A stretch of DNA of 64,000 nucleotides, taken from positions 1,240,001-1,304,000 of the forward strand of contig NZ_CP108356.1 of NCBI RefSeq assembly GCF_036237315.1, read 5' to 3'. This DNA is from Streptomyces sp. NBC_01351 (lineage in GTDB: Bacteria; Actinomycetota; Actinomycetes; Streptomycetales; Streptomycetaceae). This document shows, one piece after another, positions 34,979-43,749 of this stretch. The notes beneath the pieces were generated by a model that saw nothing but the letters and a program-made list of their open reading frames with translations, was not told the DNA's origin and did no database searches. The number at the start of each line of letters is the position of its first letter. Positions within the stretch are counted from its first letter, which is position 1. The translations under genes and the position numbers were made by a program.

Positions 34979-35911
34979 TCATAGCGGTGTGGCGGCGTGG
35001 AGGATGAAGAACAGGGTGACGGCGGAGTTCGCCGAGGACAGTGCGGACACCGTTGTGCCGGCCGCCGCACCCCACGTGGCCACGCCCACCGCGGTGAATA
35101 CCGACGGCCAGCGGCTGGAGGCAGGGGCGGGCTCCAGCAGTGCGGCGACCCTGCTCGGCACCGGTCCCGCCGCCGCGAACGCGGGCAGCGTGGCCAGCGG
35201 GGCGCCGCGGCTGATCAGCGCCGCCTTGCCGATCGCCACCGCCACCGTACGGCGGCTGCCGACCCTGGCCGCCGCCTCCTCATCGGCCCACCGCTCGGCG
35301 GTGTAGGCCACCACCGACCTCAGCGGCCGCAGGAACGGGTTCGCGCGGGCGGCGAGCTGGACGGCCAGCAGGAACCGGTGGTGGCCTCCCGTGAGGTGGG
35401 CACGCTCGTGCGCGAACAGTGCCCGGCGCTCGCGGGAGGAGAGCGCGGCCAGCATGCCCGTGCTCACCACGATCCGGTCACGGCGCGAGCCGGGCAGCGC
35501 GTAGGCGTACGGAACCTCATCGGGCAGCACGGCCACCGGGGTGGCGGGCAGCCCGGCAAGTGCGCGCTGGCTGCGTCGGCGTACGCGCCGGTGGCGCCAT
35601 GCCGCCGACGTACACGAGGCGATTACCGCGAGGAGCGCGGGGATGGCGGCCTTGCCGGCGACCTCGTCGTACGGGACCGCTTCGCGCACCTCCGGGTCGG
35701 ACCAGCCGTCCGGCAACGGGTTGCCGGGCAGCTGCGCGGTCCCCACCACCATCAGCAGCGCCAGGCACAGCGTGCTGCACACCGCCAGCACCGCCGCGGC
35801 GCCGGTCAGCAGCCACGTCGCGGTACGCGGGTGCAGATGATGCCCGGCCAGGCGTGCGATCGGCCACGCCGTTAAGGGCAGCACCAGCGGCAGGAACACG
35901 AAAATTCCCAT
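34979..35911 (-). CDS. M56 (BlaR1-like) membrane metallopeptidase
   Basis: The 310-residue protein starts at ATG (MGIFVFLPLVLPLTAW) behind GAGGG. Membrane helices occur at about residues 3-21, 34-58, 95-110 and the C terminus. The zinc-protease motif is HERAH (about residue 180), followed by VAYTAERWADEEAA, the third-ligand region of M56 peptidases. It is shorter than BlaR1 and has no penicillin-binding sensor domain. In analogous systems the peptidase cleaves or inactivates the BlaI repressor on a signal. blaI lies immediately upstream, 5 bases apart, so the two form an operon. Confidence 0.82.
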   Translation of the reverse strand: MGIFVFLPLVLPLTAWPIARLAGHHLHPRTATWLLTGAAAVLAVCSTLCLALLMVVGTAQLPGNPLPDGWSDPEVREAVPYDEVAGKAAIPALLAVIASCTSAAWRHRRVRRRSQRALAGLPATPVAVLPDEVPYAYALPGSRRDRIVVSTGMLAALSSRERRALFAHERAHLTGGHHRFLLAVQLAARANPFLRPLRSVVAYTAERWADEEAAARVGSRRTVAVAIGKAALISRGAPLATLPAFAAAGPVPSRVAALLEPAPASSRWPSVFTAVGVATWGAAAGTTVSALSSANSAVTLFFILHAATPL

Positions 35912-35916
35912 GTCCC

Positions 35917-36318
35917 TCAGTCTTCTCCCGCCTCGGACGCCTTGCCCAGCAGTTCCCGCAGCAGCTCCTCGTCCCCGGGCGTGAGGGCGGTCACGAAGCT
36001 GGCCAGGACGGCCTGCCGGTCGCTCTCGGCGTCCAGGACCTTGCGCATCCGCAGAGCGGCCAGCCCGGCCTCGTCGGCGACCGCCATCCACTCGAACGAC
36101 CGGCCCACCCGCTCCCGCGCCACAGCACCCTTGGCCTGGAGCCGGGTCAGGATCGTCATCACCGTCGTGTAGGCCAGGCCGCCGCCCAGGCGTTCCTGGA
36201 CCCAGCCGGCCGTGACCGGCCCCGGCGCCTGGCACAGTGCGGCGAGTACCTGGCCCTCCAGTTCACCCTGCCCCCGGCGGGGGGACGGGTCGGCACCGCT
36301 CGAGTCTTTCACTGTCAT
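35917..36318 (-). CDS. blaI: BlaI/MecI-family repressor
   Basis: The 133-residue protein starts at ATG 36318 behind GGGAGG; a longer in-frame version is unlikely. The winged helix reads GELEGQVLAALCQAPGPVTAGWVQERL, then LAYTTVMTILTRLQAKGAVARERVGRSF, the BlaI recognition region with the conserved TTVMTIL(T/R)RL. The C-terminal dimerisation part follows. Operator 3 (36459) lies in the divergent space between this gene and terD, so it should repress both itself and terD. The partner peptidase is just downstream. Confidence 0.88.
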   Translation of the reverse strand: MTVKDSSGADPSPRRGQGELEGQVLAALCQAPGPVTAGWVQERLGGGLAYTTVMTILTRLQAKGAVARERVGRSFEWMAVADEAGLAALRMRKVLDAESDRQAVLASFVTALTPGDEELLRELLGKASEAGED

Positions 36319-36458
36319 GCCGTCAACCTCCCGCCTCATGGCCTCACCCGATGCGGCGCGGCGGTTCATCGTACTGATCCACCGGCCGACTGCTCGGCGG
36401 ACCGCGAACGGTCCGCCTCCGCGAAGCCGCCACACCGGCCGAACTCCCACCAATATAC

Positions 36459-36476
36459 TTCTACAGTGTTGTAGAT
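36459..36476. promoter_or_regulatory. BlaI-type operator 3 between blaI and terD
   Basis: TTCTAC-AGTGTT-GTAGAT sits in the 224-base divergent interval, 67 bases before the terD start and about 140 bases from blaI. It is the nearest operator to the repressor gene and fits autoregulation. Confidence 0.78.
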
Positions 36477-36542
36477 TCGTCTTGATCCGACGGTACGGGC
36501 GCGCCAGCCGGGGCCGCGGGGATACCGAATGGGAGTCACGAC

Positions 36543-37118
36543 ATGGGTGTGAGCCTGTCCAAGGGCGGAAACGTCTCGCTGAGCAAGGAGGCCCCGGGTC
36601 TGACCGCCGTGCTGGTCGGCCTGGGCTGGGACGTCCGGACGACCACCGGGGTCGACTTCGACCTCGATGCCAGCGCGCTCCTGGTGAACGCGTCCGGGAA
36701 GGTCCCCTCCGACCAGCACTTCGTCTTCTACAACAACCTCAAGAGCCCCGACGGCTCCGTCGAGCACACTGGCGACAACCTCACCGGTGAGGGCGAGGGG
36801 GACGACGAGGTCGTCAAGGTCGACCTCGCCACCGTGCCCGCCGACGTCGAAAAGATCGTCTTCCCGGTCTCCATTCACGACGCCGAGGCCCGCAGTCAGA
36901 GCTTCGGCCAGGTGAGGGGCGCATTCATCCGCGTCGTCAACCAGGCCGGCGGTGCGGAGATCGCCCGCTACGACCTCTCCGAGGATGCTTCGACCGAGAC
37001 CGCGATGGTCTTCGGTGAGCTCTACCGAAGCGGCGCGGAGTGGAAGTTCCGCGCCGTCGGCCAGGGCTACGCCTCCGGCTTGTCCGGAATCGCCGCAGAC
37101 TTCGGCGTCGGCGTCTGA
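36543..37118 (+). CDS. terD: TerD-family protein 1
   Basis: The 191-residue protein starts at ATG ([20 protein letters not shown]). It has the TerD signature [46 protein letters not shown] (calcium-binding acidic loop, about residues 60-88), and [30 protein letters not shown]. The calcium-binding beta-sandwich is implicated in tellurite resistance, phage and envelope stress. It is a full-length member, preceded by operator 3 and followed by a strong terminator. Confidence 0.9.
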   Translation: MGVSLSKGGNVSLSKEAPGLTAVLVGLGWDVRTTTGVDFDLDASALLVNASGKVPSDQHFVFYNNLKSPDGSVEHTGDNLTGEGEGDDEVVKVDLATVPADVEKIVFPVSIHDAEARSQSFGQVRGAFIRVVNQAGGAEIARYDLSEDASTETAMVFGELYRSGAEWKFRAVGQGYASGLSGIAADFGVGV

Positions 37119-37134
37119 ACAACCGCATGCAGGC

Positions 37135-37166
37135 GGGGTGGTCCGCCGGGCCCGGCGGACCACCCC
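37135..37166 (+). terminator. Terminator after terD 1
   Basis: A perfect 16-base dyad with no loop excess (GGGGTGGTCCGCCGGG and its complement) lies 17 bases after the terD stop. The remaining bases up to 37369 hold no gene. Confidence 0.72.
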
Positions 37167-37369
37167 CGTCACCCGATACAGGCGCAGCCGTGTCACTCGA
37201 TCCGGGGATCCCTTGAGGCAGGAAGGCCCGCCCGGAACCGCGGGCGGAGCCGACTTCGAGCCCATGCGGCTCGCATCACCGCCGCACCGACCCGCAACTC
37301 CCCCATCCGCCGGGTACGACCGCGCGCCGGATTGCCCAGGAGCGGGGCACCACGTACACCGTCATCGTT

Positions 37370-37387
37370 TTCTACAGTGCTGTAGAT
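37370..37387. promoter_or_regulatory. BlaI-type operator 4
   Basis: TTCTAC-AGTGCT-GTAGAT differs from operator 3 by one base and lies 66 bases before the start of the second terD gene. Confidence 0.78.
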
Positions 37388-37452
37388 TCATGGCGGTCGC
37401 GAAGGCGGCCTCGCGAAGATGCTGTCCGACGGCCGATCATCAGGAGGACACG

Positions 37453-38034
37453 GTGGGAATCAATCTCGACAAGGGCCAGCAGATCAGCCTGGAGAAGGCC
37501 GGCGGTCGCACGCTGAGCGTGGTCCGGATGGGGCTGGGCTGGCAATCCGCCCCACGCAAGGGCTTTCTCGCCCGGATGACCGCGCGGGAGATCGACCTGG
37601 ACGCCTCGGCCGTACTGTTCGCGGGCAAGGATCCGGTGGACGTGGTGTTCTTCCAACAGCTGGTCAGCAAGGACGGCTCGGTGCGCCACACCGGGGACAA
37701 CCGCGTCGGCGGCGCCGGACAGGGCGGGGACGACGAGTCGATCCTGGTGGACCTCTCGCGGGTTCCCGTGCACGTCGACCAGATCGTCTTCACCGTCAAC
37801 TCCTTCACCGGGCAGACCTTCACGGACGTGCAGAACGCCTTCTGCCGCCTCATCGACGAGACCAACGGCCAGGAGCTGGCCCGCTACACCCTCTCCGGCG
37901 GCGGCACCTACACCGCCCAGGTCATGGCCAAGGTCCACCGGTCCGGGCAGGGCTGGAACATGTCCGCGATCGGCGAGCCGGCCAACGGCCGCACGTTCCA
38001 GGACCTGTTGCCCGCCATCACCTCCCATCTGTAA
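37453..38034 (+). CDS. TerD-family protein 2
   Basis: The 193-residue protein starts at GTG behind CAGGAGGACAC. It has the TerD pattern: MGINLDKGQQISLEKAGG, GLGWQ, IDLDASAVLFA, KDGSVRHTGDNRVGG and VPVHVDQIVFTVNSFTGQTFTDV. The acidic loop is GAGQGGDDES. It is a distant paralogue of the neighbouring TerD and probably has its own ligand or partner. Operator 4 precedes it. Confidence 0.87.
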   Translation: MGINLDKGQQISLEKAGGRTLSVVRMGLGWQSAPRKGFLARMTAREIDLDASAVLFAGKDPVDVVFFQQLVSKDGSVRHTGDNRVGGAGQGGDDESILVDLSRVPVHVDQIVFTVNSFTGQTFTDVQNAFCRLIDETNGQELARYTLSGGGTYTAQVMAKVHRSGQGWNMSAIGEPANGRTFQDLLPAITSHL

Positions 38035-38121
38035 CGAGCACCAGCGCAGCGGACACGTACAGGCCGGAGCCGGCGTGCAGGCTCGGCGCAGAGGGCACCA
38101 CCCGCATCGGAGGCCAACGCA

Positions 38122-38388
38122 GTGTTCGGCATCAGTGAGATAGCGATCATCCTTATCCTCGTCGTCCTGGTCTTCGGAGCCAAGAAGCTGCCCGAACTCG
38201 CCCGCTCGATGGGGAAGTCCGCCCGGATTCTGAAAAGCGAGGCCCGGGCGATGAAGAACGACCCGGCCAGCAGAACAGCCGCCGGCGAGCAGCCCGCCGA
38301 CGCCGGTACCGGGTTGGTCATCGAACCCGACGCGGTGATCAGCCCGCGCCCCACCCACGTATCCCGCTCCGACCACCCGCAACGCTGA
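38122..38388 (+). CDS. tatA: TatA/E-family twin-arginine translocase subunit
   Basis: The 88-residue product starts at GTG behind CGGAGG. It has a short N-terminal helix (ISEIAIILILVVLVFGAKKL), then the amphipathic TatA helix with the FGAKKLPELARSMGKS hinge, and a polar tail. It is a typical TatA in size and layout. It lies 87 bases after terD 2. Whether it forms a functional Tat complex or a private pore for the stress locus cannot be told. Confidence 0.87.
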   Translation: MFGISEIAIILILVVLVFGAKKLPELARSMGKSARILKSEARAMKNDPASRTAAGEQPADAGTGLVIEPDAVISPRPTHVSRSDHPQR

Positions 38389-38508
38389 ACTGGGGCCTCG
38401 GCCTCCCCGTCGCGCCGCATCCGCCGGGAGGGCACGCCCTGCAAGCGGCCCGCCGAGCGGTATAACGTTCTTCACATCAGTCGTGCCGCAACAGCCCAGC
38501 GAGGGAGC

Positions 38509-38679
38509 ATGTCGCGCATCTGGGGTGCCATCGCCCTGGCCGTAGTCGGCACCATCACCACCATGGCCGGCGCCGCGCTCTACATCCTCCCGGGCCCATG
38601 GATCCCGGTTCTCGCCGTCGGCATAGCCATGCTCGTGGCCGGTGTCCTCATGCTGGGCCTGGACGCCGACTGCCGTTAG
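38509..38679 (+). CDS. Small two-helix membrane protein (LPGP family)
   Basis: The 56-residue product starts at ATG behind GAGGGAG. It reads MSRIWGAIALAVVGTITTMA, then GAALYILPGPWIPVLAVGI, then a second helix. The same plan, helix-ALY/MHF-LPGP-helix, is seen in the C-terminal part of the 54947 frame and loosely in the 54432 product. Function unknown. It sits alone before a 240-base gene-free stretch. Confidence 0.6.
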   Translation: MSRIWGAIALAVVGTITTMAGAALYILPGPWIPVLAVGIAMLVAGVLMLGLDADCR

Positions 38680-38920
38680 CCGACGTTTCCTCGCTGGTAC
38701 GTGACGAAGAACCTCGGCCGGCCCGGTGACGCGGCTGCGGGCCTCCGGCAGGGCCCCGGAGCCCCATCGAGAGCGGTCGGCACCAGGCCTTCCGGCTCGC
38801 CGTGACCTCAGCGGCGGAAATCCTGCCCGGCACCGCCCTTGACCTGCTCCGCCATCAGTCCGCCACAGCTGCGGGGCAGTGCGTCGTACTGGCGGCGTAC
38901 TTCCTGCCGTCCGTCGATCG

Positions 38921-39643
38921 TCATGCGAGTTCGGTGAACGTTTCGACAGCGGTGGTCTTGCCCGTGACGATGATGACGTCGCCCTTCTCGACGACGGTCT
39001 CGGCCGTGGCGTGGGTGAAGTCGTTCCCGGGGCGTTTGATGCCGACGACGGTGATGCCGTACTTGGTGCGTACGGCGCTCTGCCCGAGCGGGACGCCGGT
39101 GATCGCGTTCGGGGTGATGGTCTTGACCAGGGCGTAGTCGTCGTCGAACTCGATGAAGTCGAGCATGCGGCCGGTGACGAGGTGGGCGACGCGCTCGCCC
39201 ATCTCGTGTTCGGGGAGGACGACGTGGTGGACGCCGAGGCGTTCGAGGATCTGTCCGTGCTGGCGGCTGATGGCCTTGGCCCAGATGTTGGGGACGTTCT
39301 CCTCCAGGAGGTTGGAGGCGACGAGGATGCTGGCCTCGATGTCGGTGCCGATGCCGACGACCACGCTGGGGAAGTCCCCGACGCCGAGCTGTCGGAGCAC
39401 CTCGGGATCGGTGCAGTCTGCGACGGCGGTGTGGGTGAAGATGTCGCTGTGCTTCTGGACGAGAGCGGCGTCGGTGTCGATGCCCAGCACGTCCCAGCCG
39501 CGCCGGGTCAGTTCGTTGGCCAGTGAACTGCCGAACCGGCCCAGACCGATGACGGCCACGCGTTGGTCGCCCGCCGCGTGGGCGCCGAGGTCCAGGAGCC
39601 GCTTGCGGCGGCGTCGGCGCAGGGAGTGCAGGTAATTACCCAA
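38921..39643 (-). CDS. KtrA-like potassium-uptake regulatory (RCK) subunit
   Basis: The 240-residue protein appears to start at TTG (MGNYLHSLRRRRRKRLLD), overlapping the KtrB stop by 8 bases. The N-terminal TrkA-N Rossmann fold carries VIGLGRFGSSLANEL (about residues 30-44), binding NAD(H)/ATP. A C-terminal RCK_C domain spans about 150-235. It gates the potassium channel subunit encoded upstream in the same operon according to nucleotide or c-di-AMP state. Confidence 0.88.
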   Translation of the reverse strand: MGNYLHSLRRRRRKRLLDLGAHAAGDQRVAVIGLGRFGSSLANELTRRGWDVLGIDTDAALVQKHSDIFTHTAVADCTDPEVLRQLGVGDFPSVVVGIGTDIEASILVASNLLEENVPNIWAKAISRQHGQILERLGVHHVVLPEHEMGERVAHLVTGRMLDFIEFDDDYALVKTITPNAITGVPLGQSAVRTKYGITVVGIKRPGNDFTHATAETVVEKGDVIIVTGKTTAVETFTELA

Positions 39644-41042
39644 TGACGGGTCGCTCCTCGGGTAGCTGGTAGCGGCGGGTCCGCTCGCGCAGGGCGAGCG
39701 AGGACACCAGGGTGATGGGGCCGAGGCGGCCGACGAACATGAGGAGGACGAGGATCAGCTGGCCGGAGTCGGGGATGTCGGCGGTGATGCCGGTGGACAG
39801 GCCGACGGTGGCGAAGGCGGAGACGGCCTCGAAGAGGACGTCCTCGAAGGCGGCTCTGGTGACGGTGAGCAGGGCGAGGGTGGCAGCGATGACGAGCCCC
39901 ACGGCGAGCAGTGCCACGGTCAATGCCTGGCGCAGCACGTGCGGGGCGAGGCGCCGGCCCATCACGGTGGAGTTGGGCTCGCCGCGGACCTCAGCGAGCA
40001 TCGCCGCCGCCAGGACCGCGAAGGTGGTCACCTTGATGCCGCCTGCAGTGCCCGCGCTGCCGCCCCCGATGAACATCAGCGTGCAGGTGAACAGGAGGGT
40101 CGTGGCGTTGAGTGCGCCCATGTCGATGGCGTTGAAACCGGCGGTGCGGCTCATCGCGGAGTAGAAGAAGCCGTTGAGGATCTTCTCGTCCCAGTCGAAG
40201 GGGGCGAGGGTGCCTGGGTTGGTCCATTCCAGCAGGCAGGTGAGCACGGTGCCGATGAACAGCAGGGCGGCGCTGGTGACGAGCGTCAGACGGGTGTGCA
40301 GCGACCAGTTGCGGCGGCCGGTGGTGCGGCGCCGGGTGCGGTGGCGCAGGAGTTCCAGCAGTACGGGGAAGCCGAGGCCGCCCAGGATCACGGCCACGGC
40401 GATCGGCAGCGTGATCCACGGGTCCTGGGCGTACGGAGTGAGGCTGTCGCCGTGCAGCCCGAAGCCGGCGTTGTTGAAGGCCGATACCGCGTGGAAGAAG
40501 CCGGAGTAGGCGGCTTCGGCGACGGAACGGCCGTATCCGAAGCGCAGCCGCAGGGCGAGGAAGGCGCCCACGGCGAGTTCGACGATGAGCGTGCAGCCTG
40601 CCACGCCGAGGAGGACGCGGCGTACGTCGCCGAGCCCCAGGCTCTTGGTCTCCGCTGCCGCGGTCAGCTGCATGCGCAGCCGCAGCCTGCCCGAGACCAG
40701 CAGTGCCAGCAGGGATGCCAGGGCCATGATGCCGAAGCCGCCGACCTGGATCAGCGCCAGGATGACAACCTCGCCGAAACCGCTCCAGTGCGTGGCGGTG
40801 TCCACGACGACCAGACCGGTCACGCACACCGCCGAGGTGGACGTGAACAGCGCCGTCACGACGTCCGTCGTCGAGCCGTCCTGGGAGGAGACCGGCAGCA
40901 TCAGCAATCCGGTGCCGGCGGCGATCACCAGGGCGAACGCCCACACCACGCTGCGGGCCGGATGAGTGGTGAACAGCGAATGCCACACCCTTGCCGCGCG
41001 TCCGGCCACTCGACCGACTTCCCTCCGACTCGACGCCACCAT
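39636..41042 (-). CDS. KtrB/TrkH-family potassium transporter
   Basis: The 468-residue membrane protein has the four pore loops of the TrkH/KtrB superfamily, each with a conserved Gly: SAVCVTGLVVVDT, SAFNNAGFGLHG, SRTAGFNAIDMG and ATVGLSTGI. It has about eight to ten helices and ends LPEERPVIG. It imports K+, probably coupled to Na+ or H+. ATG at 41042. The regulatory subunit follows with an 8-base overlap, and the Kdp locus lies on the other side, forming a potassium region. Confidence 0.9.
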   Translation of the reverse strand: MVASSRREVGRVAGRAARVWHSLFTTHPARSVVWAFALVIAAGTGLLMLPVSSQDGSTTDVVTALFTSTSAVCVTGLVVVDTATHWSGFGEVVILALIQVGGFGIMALASLLALLVSGRLRLRMQLTAAAETKSLGLGDVRRVLLGVAGCTLIVELAVGAFLALRLRFGYGRSVAEAAYSGFFHAVSAFNNAGFGLHGDSLTPYAQDPWITLPIAVAVILGGLGFPVLLELLRHRTRRRTTGRRNWSLHTRLTLVTSAALLFIGTVLTCLLEWTNPGTLAPFDWDEKILNGFFYSAMSRTAGFNAIDMGALNATTLLFTCTLMFIGGGSAGTAGGIKVTTFAVLAAAMLAEVRGEPNSTVMGRRLAPHVLRQALTVALLAVGLVIAATLALLTVTRAAFEDVLFEAVSAFATVGLSTGITADIPDSGQLILVLLMFVGRLGPITLVSSLALRERTRRYQLPEERPVIG

Positions 41043-41200
41043 TGGGCCCGAGCATCAGGAGTGCGTCAAGGACCAGCGGCGTCACCCTACCCCGGCGGGT
41101 GTCGGCCTTCGAACAGGCCACGGCCGACCGGAGCGGGTGTCCCCCGGTGGGGCGGAGTCCGTCGAGGCGTGTGGGGAAGAACGGCCGGGTGCGGGACCTG

Positions 41201-43744
41201 TCAGGTGAGTGCCGCCTTGGGGAGGTCGGGGACGGATCTGGGGCCCGTGTCCGCGGTGGGCAGGGTGAGGACCATGGTCAGACCGCCGCCGGGAGTGTCC
41301 TCCGCTGTCAGTGTGCCTCCGATCGCTTCGGTGAAGCCGCGTGCGACAGCGAGGCCGAGGCCCACGCCGGCTCCGGCGGGGGCGTCTCCGTAGCGCTGGA
41401 AGGGTTCGAAGATGCGGTCCTTGGCCTCATCCGGGATGCCTGGTCCTCGGTCGATGACGCGAAGTTCCACGCGCTCGGCCAGCGCACTGGCCGCGACGAG
41501 GACGGGCTGGCCTTCGGGGCTGTACTTGACGGCGTTCTCGACGATGTTGGCAACTGCACGTTCGAGCAGACCGCGGTCGACCGCGACCATGGGGAGGGTT
41601 TCAGGAATGTCGAGTTCGACGCTGTCGTCGGGCACACCGGCCAGTGCCATCGGGACCACTTCGTCGAGGTCGGTCTCGCGGATCAGCGGGGTGACGGTGC
41701 CGGTCTGGAGGCGCGACATGTCGAGGAGGTTGCCGACCAGGGCGTCGAGCCGGTCCGCTCCCTCTTCGATGCCTTCGAGCAGGTCGGCTCGGTCCTCTTC
41801 CGACCATTCCACGTCATCGGCGCGGAGGGAGGTGACGGATGCCTTGATTCCGGCGAGGGGCGTGCGGAGGTCGTGGCTGACGGCTGCCAGGAGCGCGGTA
41901 CGGATCCGGTTGCCCTCGGCGAGCCGCTGGGCCTCCTCGGCCTGGCCGACCAGGCGCTGACGGTCGAGTACCACGGCGGCTTGTGCGGCGAAGGCACCGA
42001 GGACCCGGCGGTCCTCGGCCGGGAGGACGCGGCCGGTGAGGGCCAGGGCCATGTTCTCGCCGATGGGCATGTCGACGTCAGCCTCCTCCGGTCGCGCGGC
42101 CGGGGCGGGCCCGGTGCCGGCCGCGAGGGTCCACGGTTCGACCTCGCTGTCGCGTTCGAGCAGGGCCACCGATTCCATGGCGAAGGTCTCGCGGACCCGT
42201 TCCAGCAGGGCGGGCAGGGCGGTCTCGCCGCGCAGGACGCTGCCGGCGAGGAAGGAGAGGATCTCGGCTTCGGCGCGCAGCCGGGCGGCCTGGTGGGTCC
42301 GGCGGGCGGCGAGGTCGACCACGGAGGCGACGGAGACGGCGACCGCGAAGAAGACCGCGATGGCGACGATGTTCTTGGGGTCGGCAATGGTCCACAGGTG
42401 CAGCGGCGGCGTGAAGAAGTAGTTGAGCAGCAGGGACCCGAAGGCGGCCGAGGCCAGCGCGGGGAGCAGTCCGCCGAGCAGGGCGGCGGCCACGGTGAGC
42501 GTGAGGAAGAGCAGCATGTCGTTGGTGAGCCCGAGGTCGGGAACGACAGTGCGCAGCATTACGGTCAGGATCACCGGTCCGGCGATGCCGACCAGCCAAC
42601 CCCAGATGATGCGGGATCGGCCCAGGCGGGCGCCGCGTGCCACGGGGAGGCCCCGGCCCTTGGCGGCCGCGTCGTGGGTGACGATGTGGACGTCGAGGTC
42701 GGGTCCGGACTCGCGGGCGACGGTGGCGCTGACGCCGGGGCCGAAGATGTACTGCCAGGGGCGGCGGCGGCTCACGCCGAGGACGATCTGGGTGGCGTTG
42801 ACGCCGCGGGCGAATTCCAGCAGGGCGTCGGGGATGTCGTCGCCGATGACGTGGTGGAAGGTGCCGCCGAGGTCCTCGACCAGGGTCCGCTGGACGGCCA
42901 GTTCCTTGGGCGAGGCGGAGGTGAGCCCGTCGCTGCGGGCGATGTAGACGGCGAGGACTTCACCGCCGGCGCCCTTCTCGGCGAGGCGTGCGGCCCGGCG
43001 GATGAGCTGTCGGCCTTCGGGACCACCGGTCAGACCGACGACGATCCGCTCGCGGGCTTGCCAGGTGGAGCGGATGTTGTGCTCGCCCCGGTACTCCTGG
43101 AGGTACTCGTCGACCCGGTCGGCGACCCACAGGAGGGCCAGCTCGCGCAGGGCGGTGAGGTTGCCGGGGCGGAAGTAGTTCGACAGGGCGGCGTCGACCT
43201 TGTCGGGTTTGTAGACGTTGCCGTGTGCCATGCGCCGGCGCAGGGCCTGCGGGGACATGTCGACCAGCTCGATCTGGTCGGCCCGGCGGACCACCTCGTC
43301 GGGCACGGTTTCCTGCTGCCGGACCCCGGTTATGGCCTCGACGACGTCGCCGAGGGACTCCAGGTGCTGGATGTTGACCGTGGATACGACGTCGATGCCC
43401 GCCTGGAGGAGTTCCTCGACGTCCTGCCAGCGCTTGGCGTTACGGGAGCCGGGCACATTGGTGTGGGCGAGTTCGTCCACGAGTGCCACGGCAGGGCGTC
43501 GGGCTAGTACGGCGTCCACGTCCATCTCCGTGAAGACGCCACCCCGGTACTCCAGCTCGGCCCGCGGGATCTCTTCGAGTCCGTGGAGCATGACCTCGGT
43601 GCGGGGGCGGCCGTGGTGCTCGACGAAGGCGACGACGGCGTCGGTGCCGCGCTCGATCCTGCGGTGCCCTTCCGAGAGCATGGCGTACGTCTTGCCGACG
43701 CCCGGGGCGGCGCCGAGGTAGATCCGGAATGTGCCGCGTCTCAT
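41201..43744 (-). CDS. kdpD: KdpD osmosensitive K+ sensor histidine kinase
   Basis: The 847-residue protein starts at ATG (MRRGTFRIYLGAAPGVGKTY, Walker A at about residues 10-18) and has the KdpD plan. Residues about 1-210 form the KdpD N-terminal domain and 230-350 the Usp-like domain. DUF4118 has four helices at about 380-480 (IVGIAGPVILTV; LLGGLLPALASA). A GAF-like region follows, then HisKA with AVSHDLRTPLAGIKASVTSL and HATPase with VENAVKYSPEGQP and GPGIP. It senses potassium or turgor and phosphorylates KdpE, whose gene lies 5 bases upstream. The order kdpE-kdpD is the reverse of the common order. Confidence 0.92.
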   Translation of the reverse strand: MRRGTFRIYLGAAPGVGKTYAMLSEGHRRIERGTDAVVAFVEHHGRPRTEVMLHGLEEIPRAELEYRGGVFTEMDVDAVLARRPAVALVDELAHTNVPGSRNAKRWQDVEELLQAGIDVVSTVNIQHLESLGDVVEAITGVRQQETVPDEVVRRADQIELVDMSPQALRRRMAHGNVYKPDKVDAALSNYFRPGNLTALRELALLWVADRVDEYLQEYRGEHNIRSTWQARERIVVGLTGGPEGRQLIRRAARLAEKGAGGEVLAVYIARSDGLTSASPKELAVQRTLVEDLGGTFHHVIGDDIPDALLEFARGVNATQIVLGVSRRRPWQYIFGPGVSATVARESGPDLDVHIVTHDAAAKGRGLPVARGARLGRSRIIWGWLVGIAGPVILTVMLRTVVPDLGLTNDMLLFLTLTVAAALLGGLLPALASAAFGSLLLNYFFTPPLHLWTIADPKNIVAIAVFFAVAVSVASVVDLAARRTHQAARLRAEAEILSFLAGSVLRGETALPALLERVRETFAMESVALLERDSEVEPWTLAAGTGPAPAARPEEADVDMPIGENMALALTGRVLPAEDRRVLGAFAAQAAVVLDRQRLVGQAEEAQRLAEGNRIRTALLAAVSHDLRTPLAGIKASVTSLRADDVEWSEEDRADLLEGIEEGADRLDALVGNLLDMSRLQTGTVTPLIRETDLDEVVPMALAGVPDDSVELDIPETLPMVAVDRGLLERAVANIVENAVKYSPEGQPVLVAASALAERVELRVIDRGPGIPDEAKDRIFEPFQRYGDAPAGAGVGLGLAVARGFTEAIGGTLTAEDTPGGGLTMVLTLPTADTGPRSVPDLPKAALT

Positions 43745-43749
43745 GTCGT

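Noticed and set aside
41000..43500. A long forward-strand open frame opposite kdpD
   Set aside because: High-GC antisense shadow of kdpD, with low-complexity Gly/Asp/Val content.
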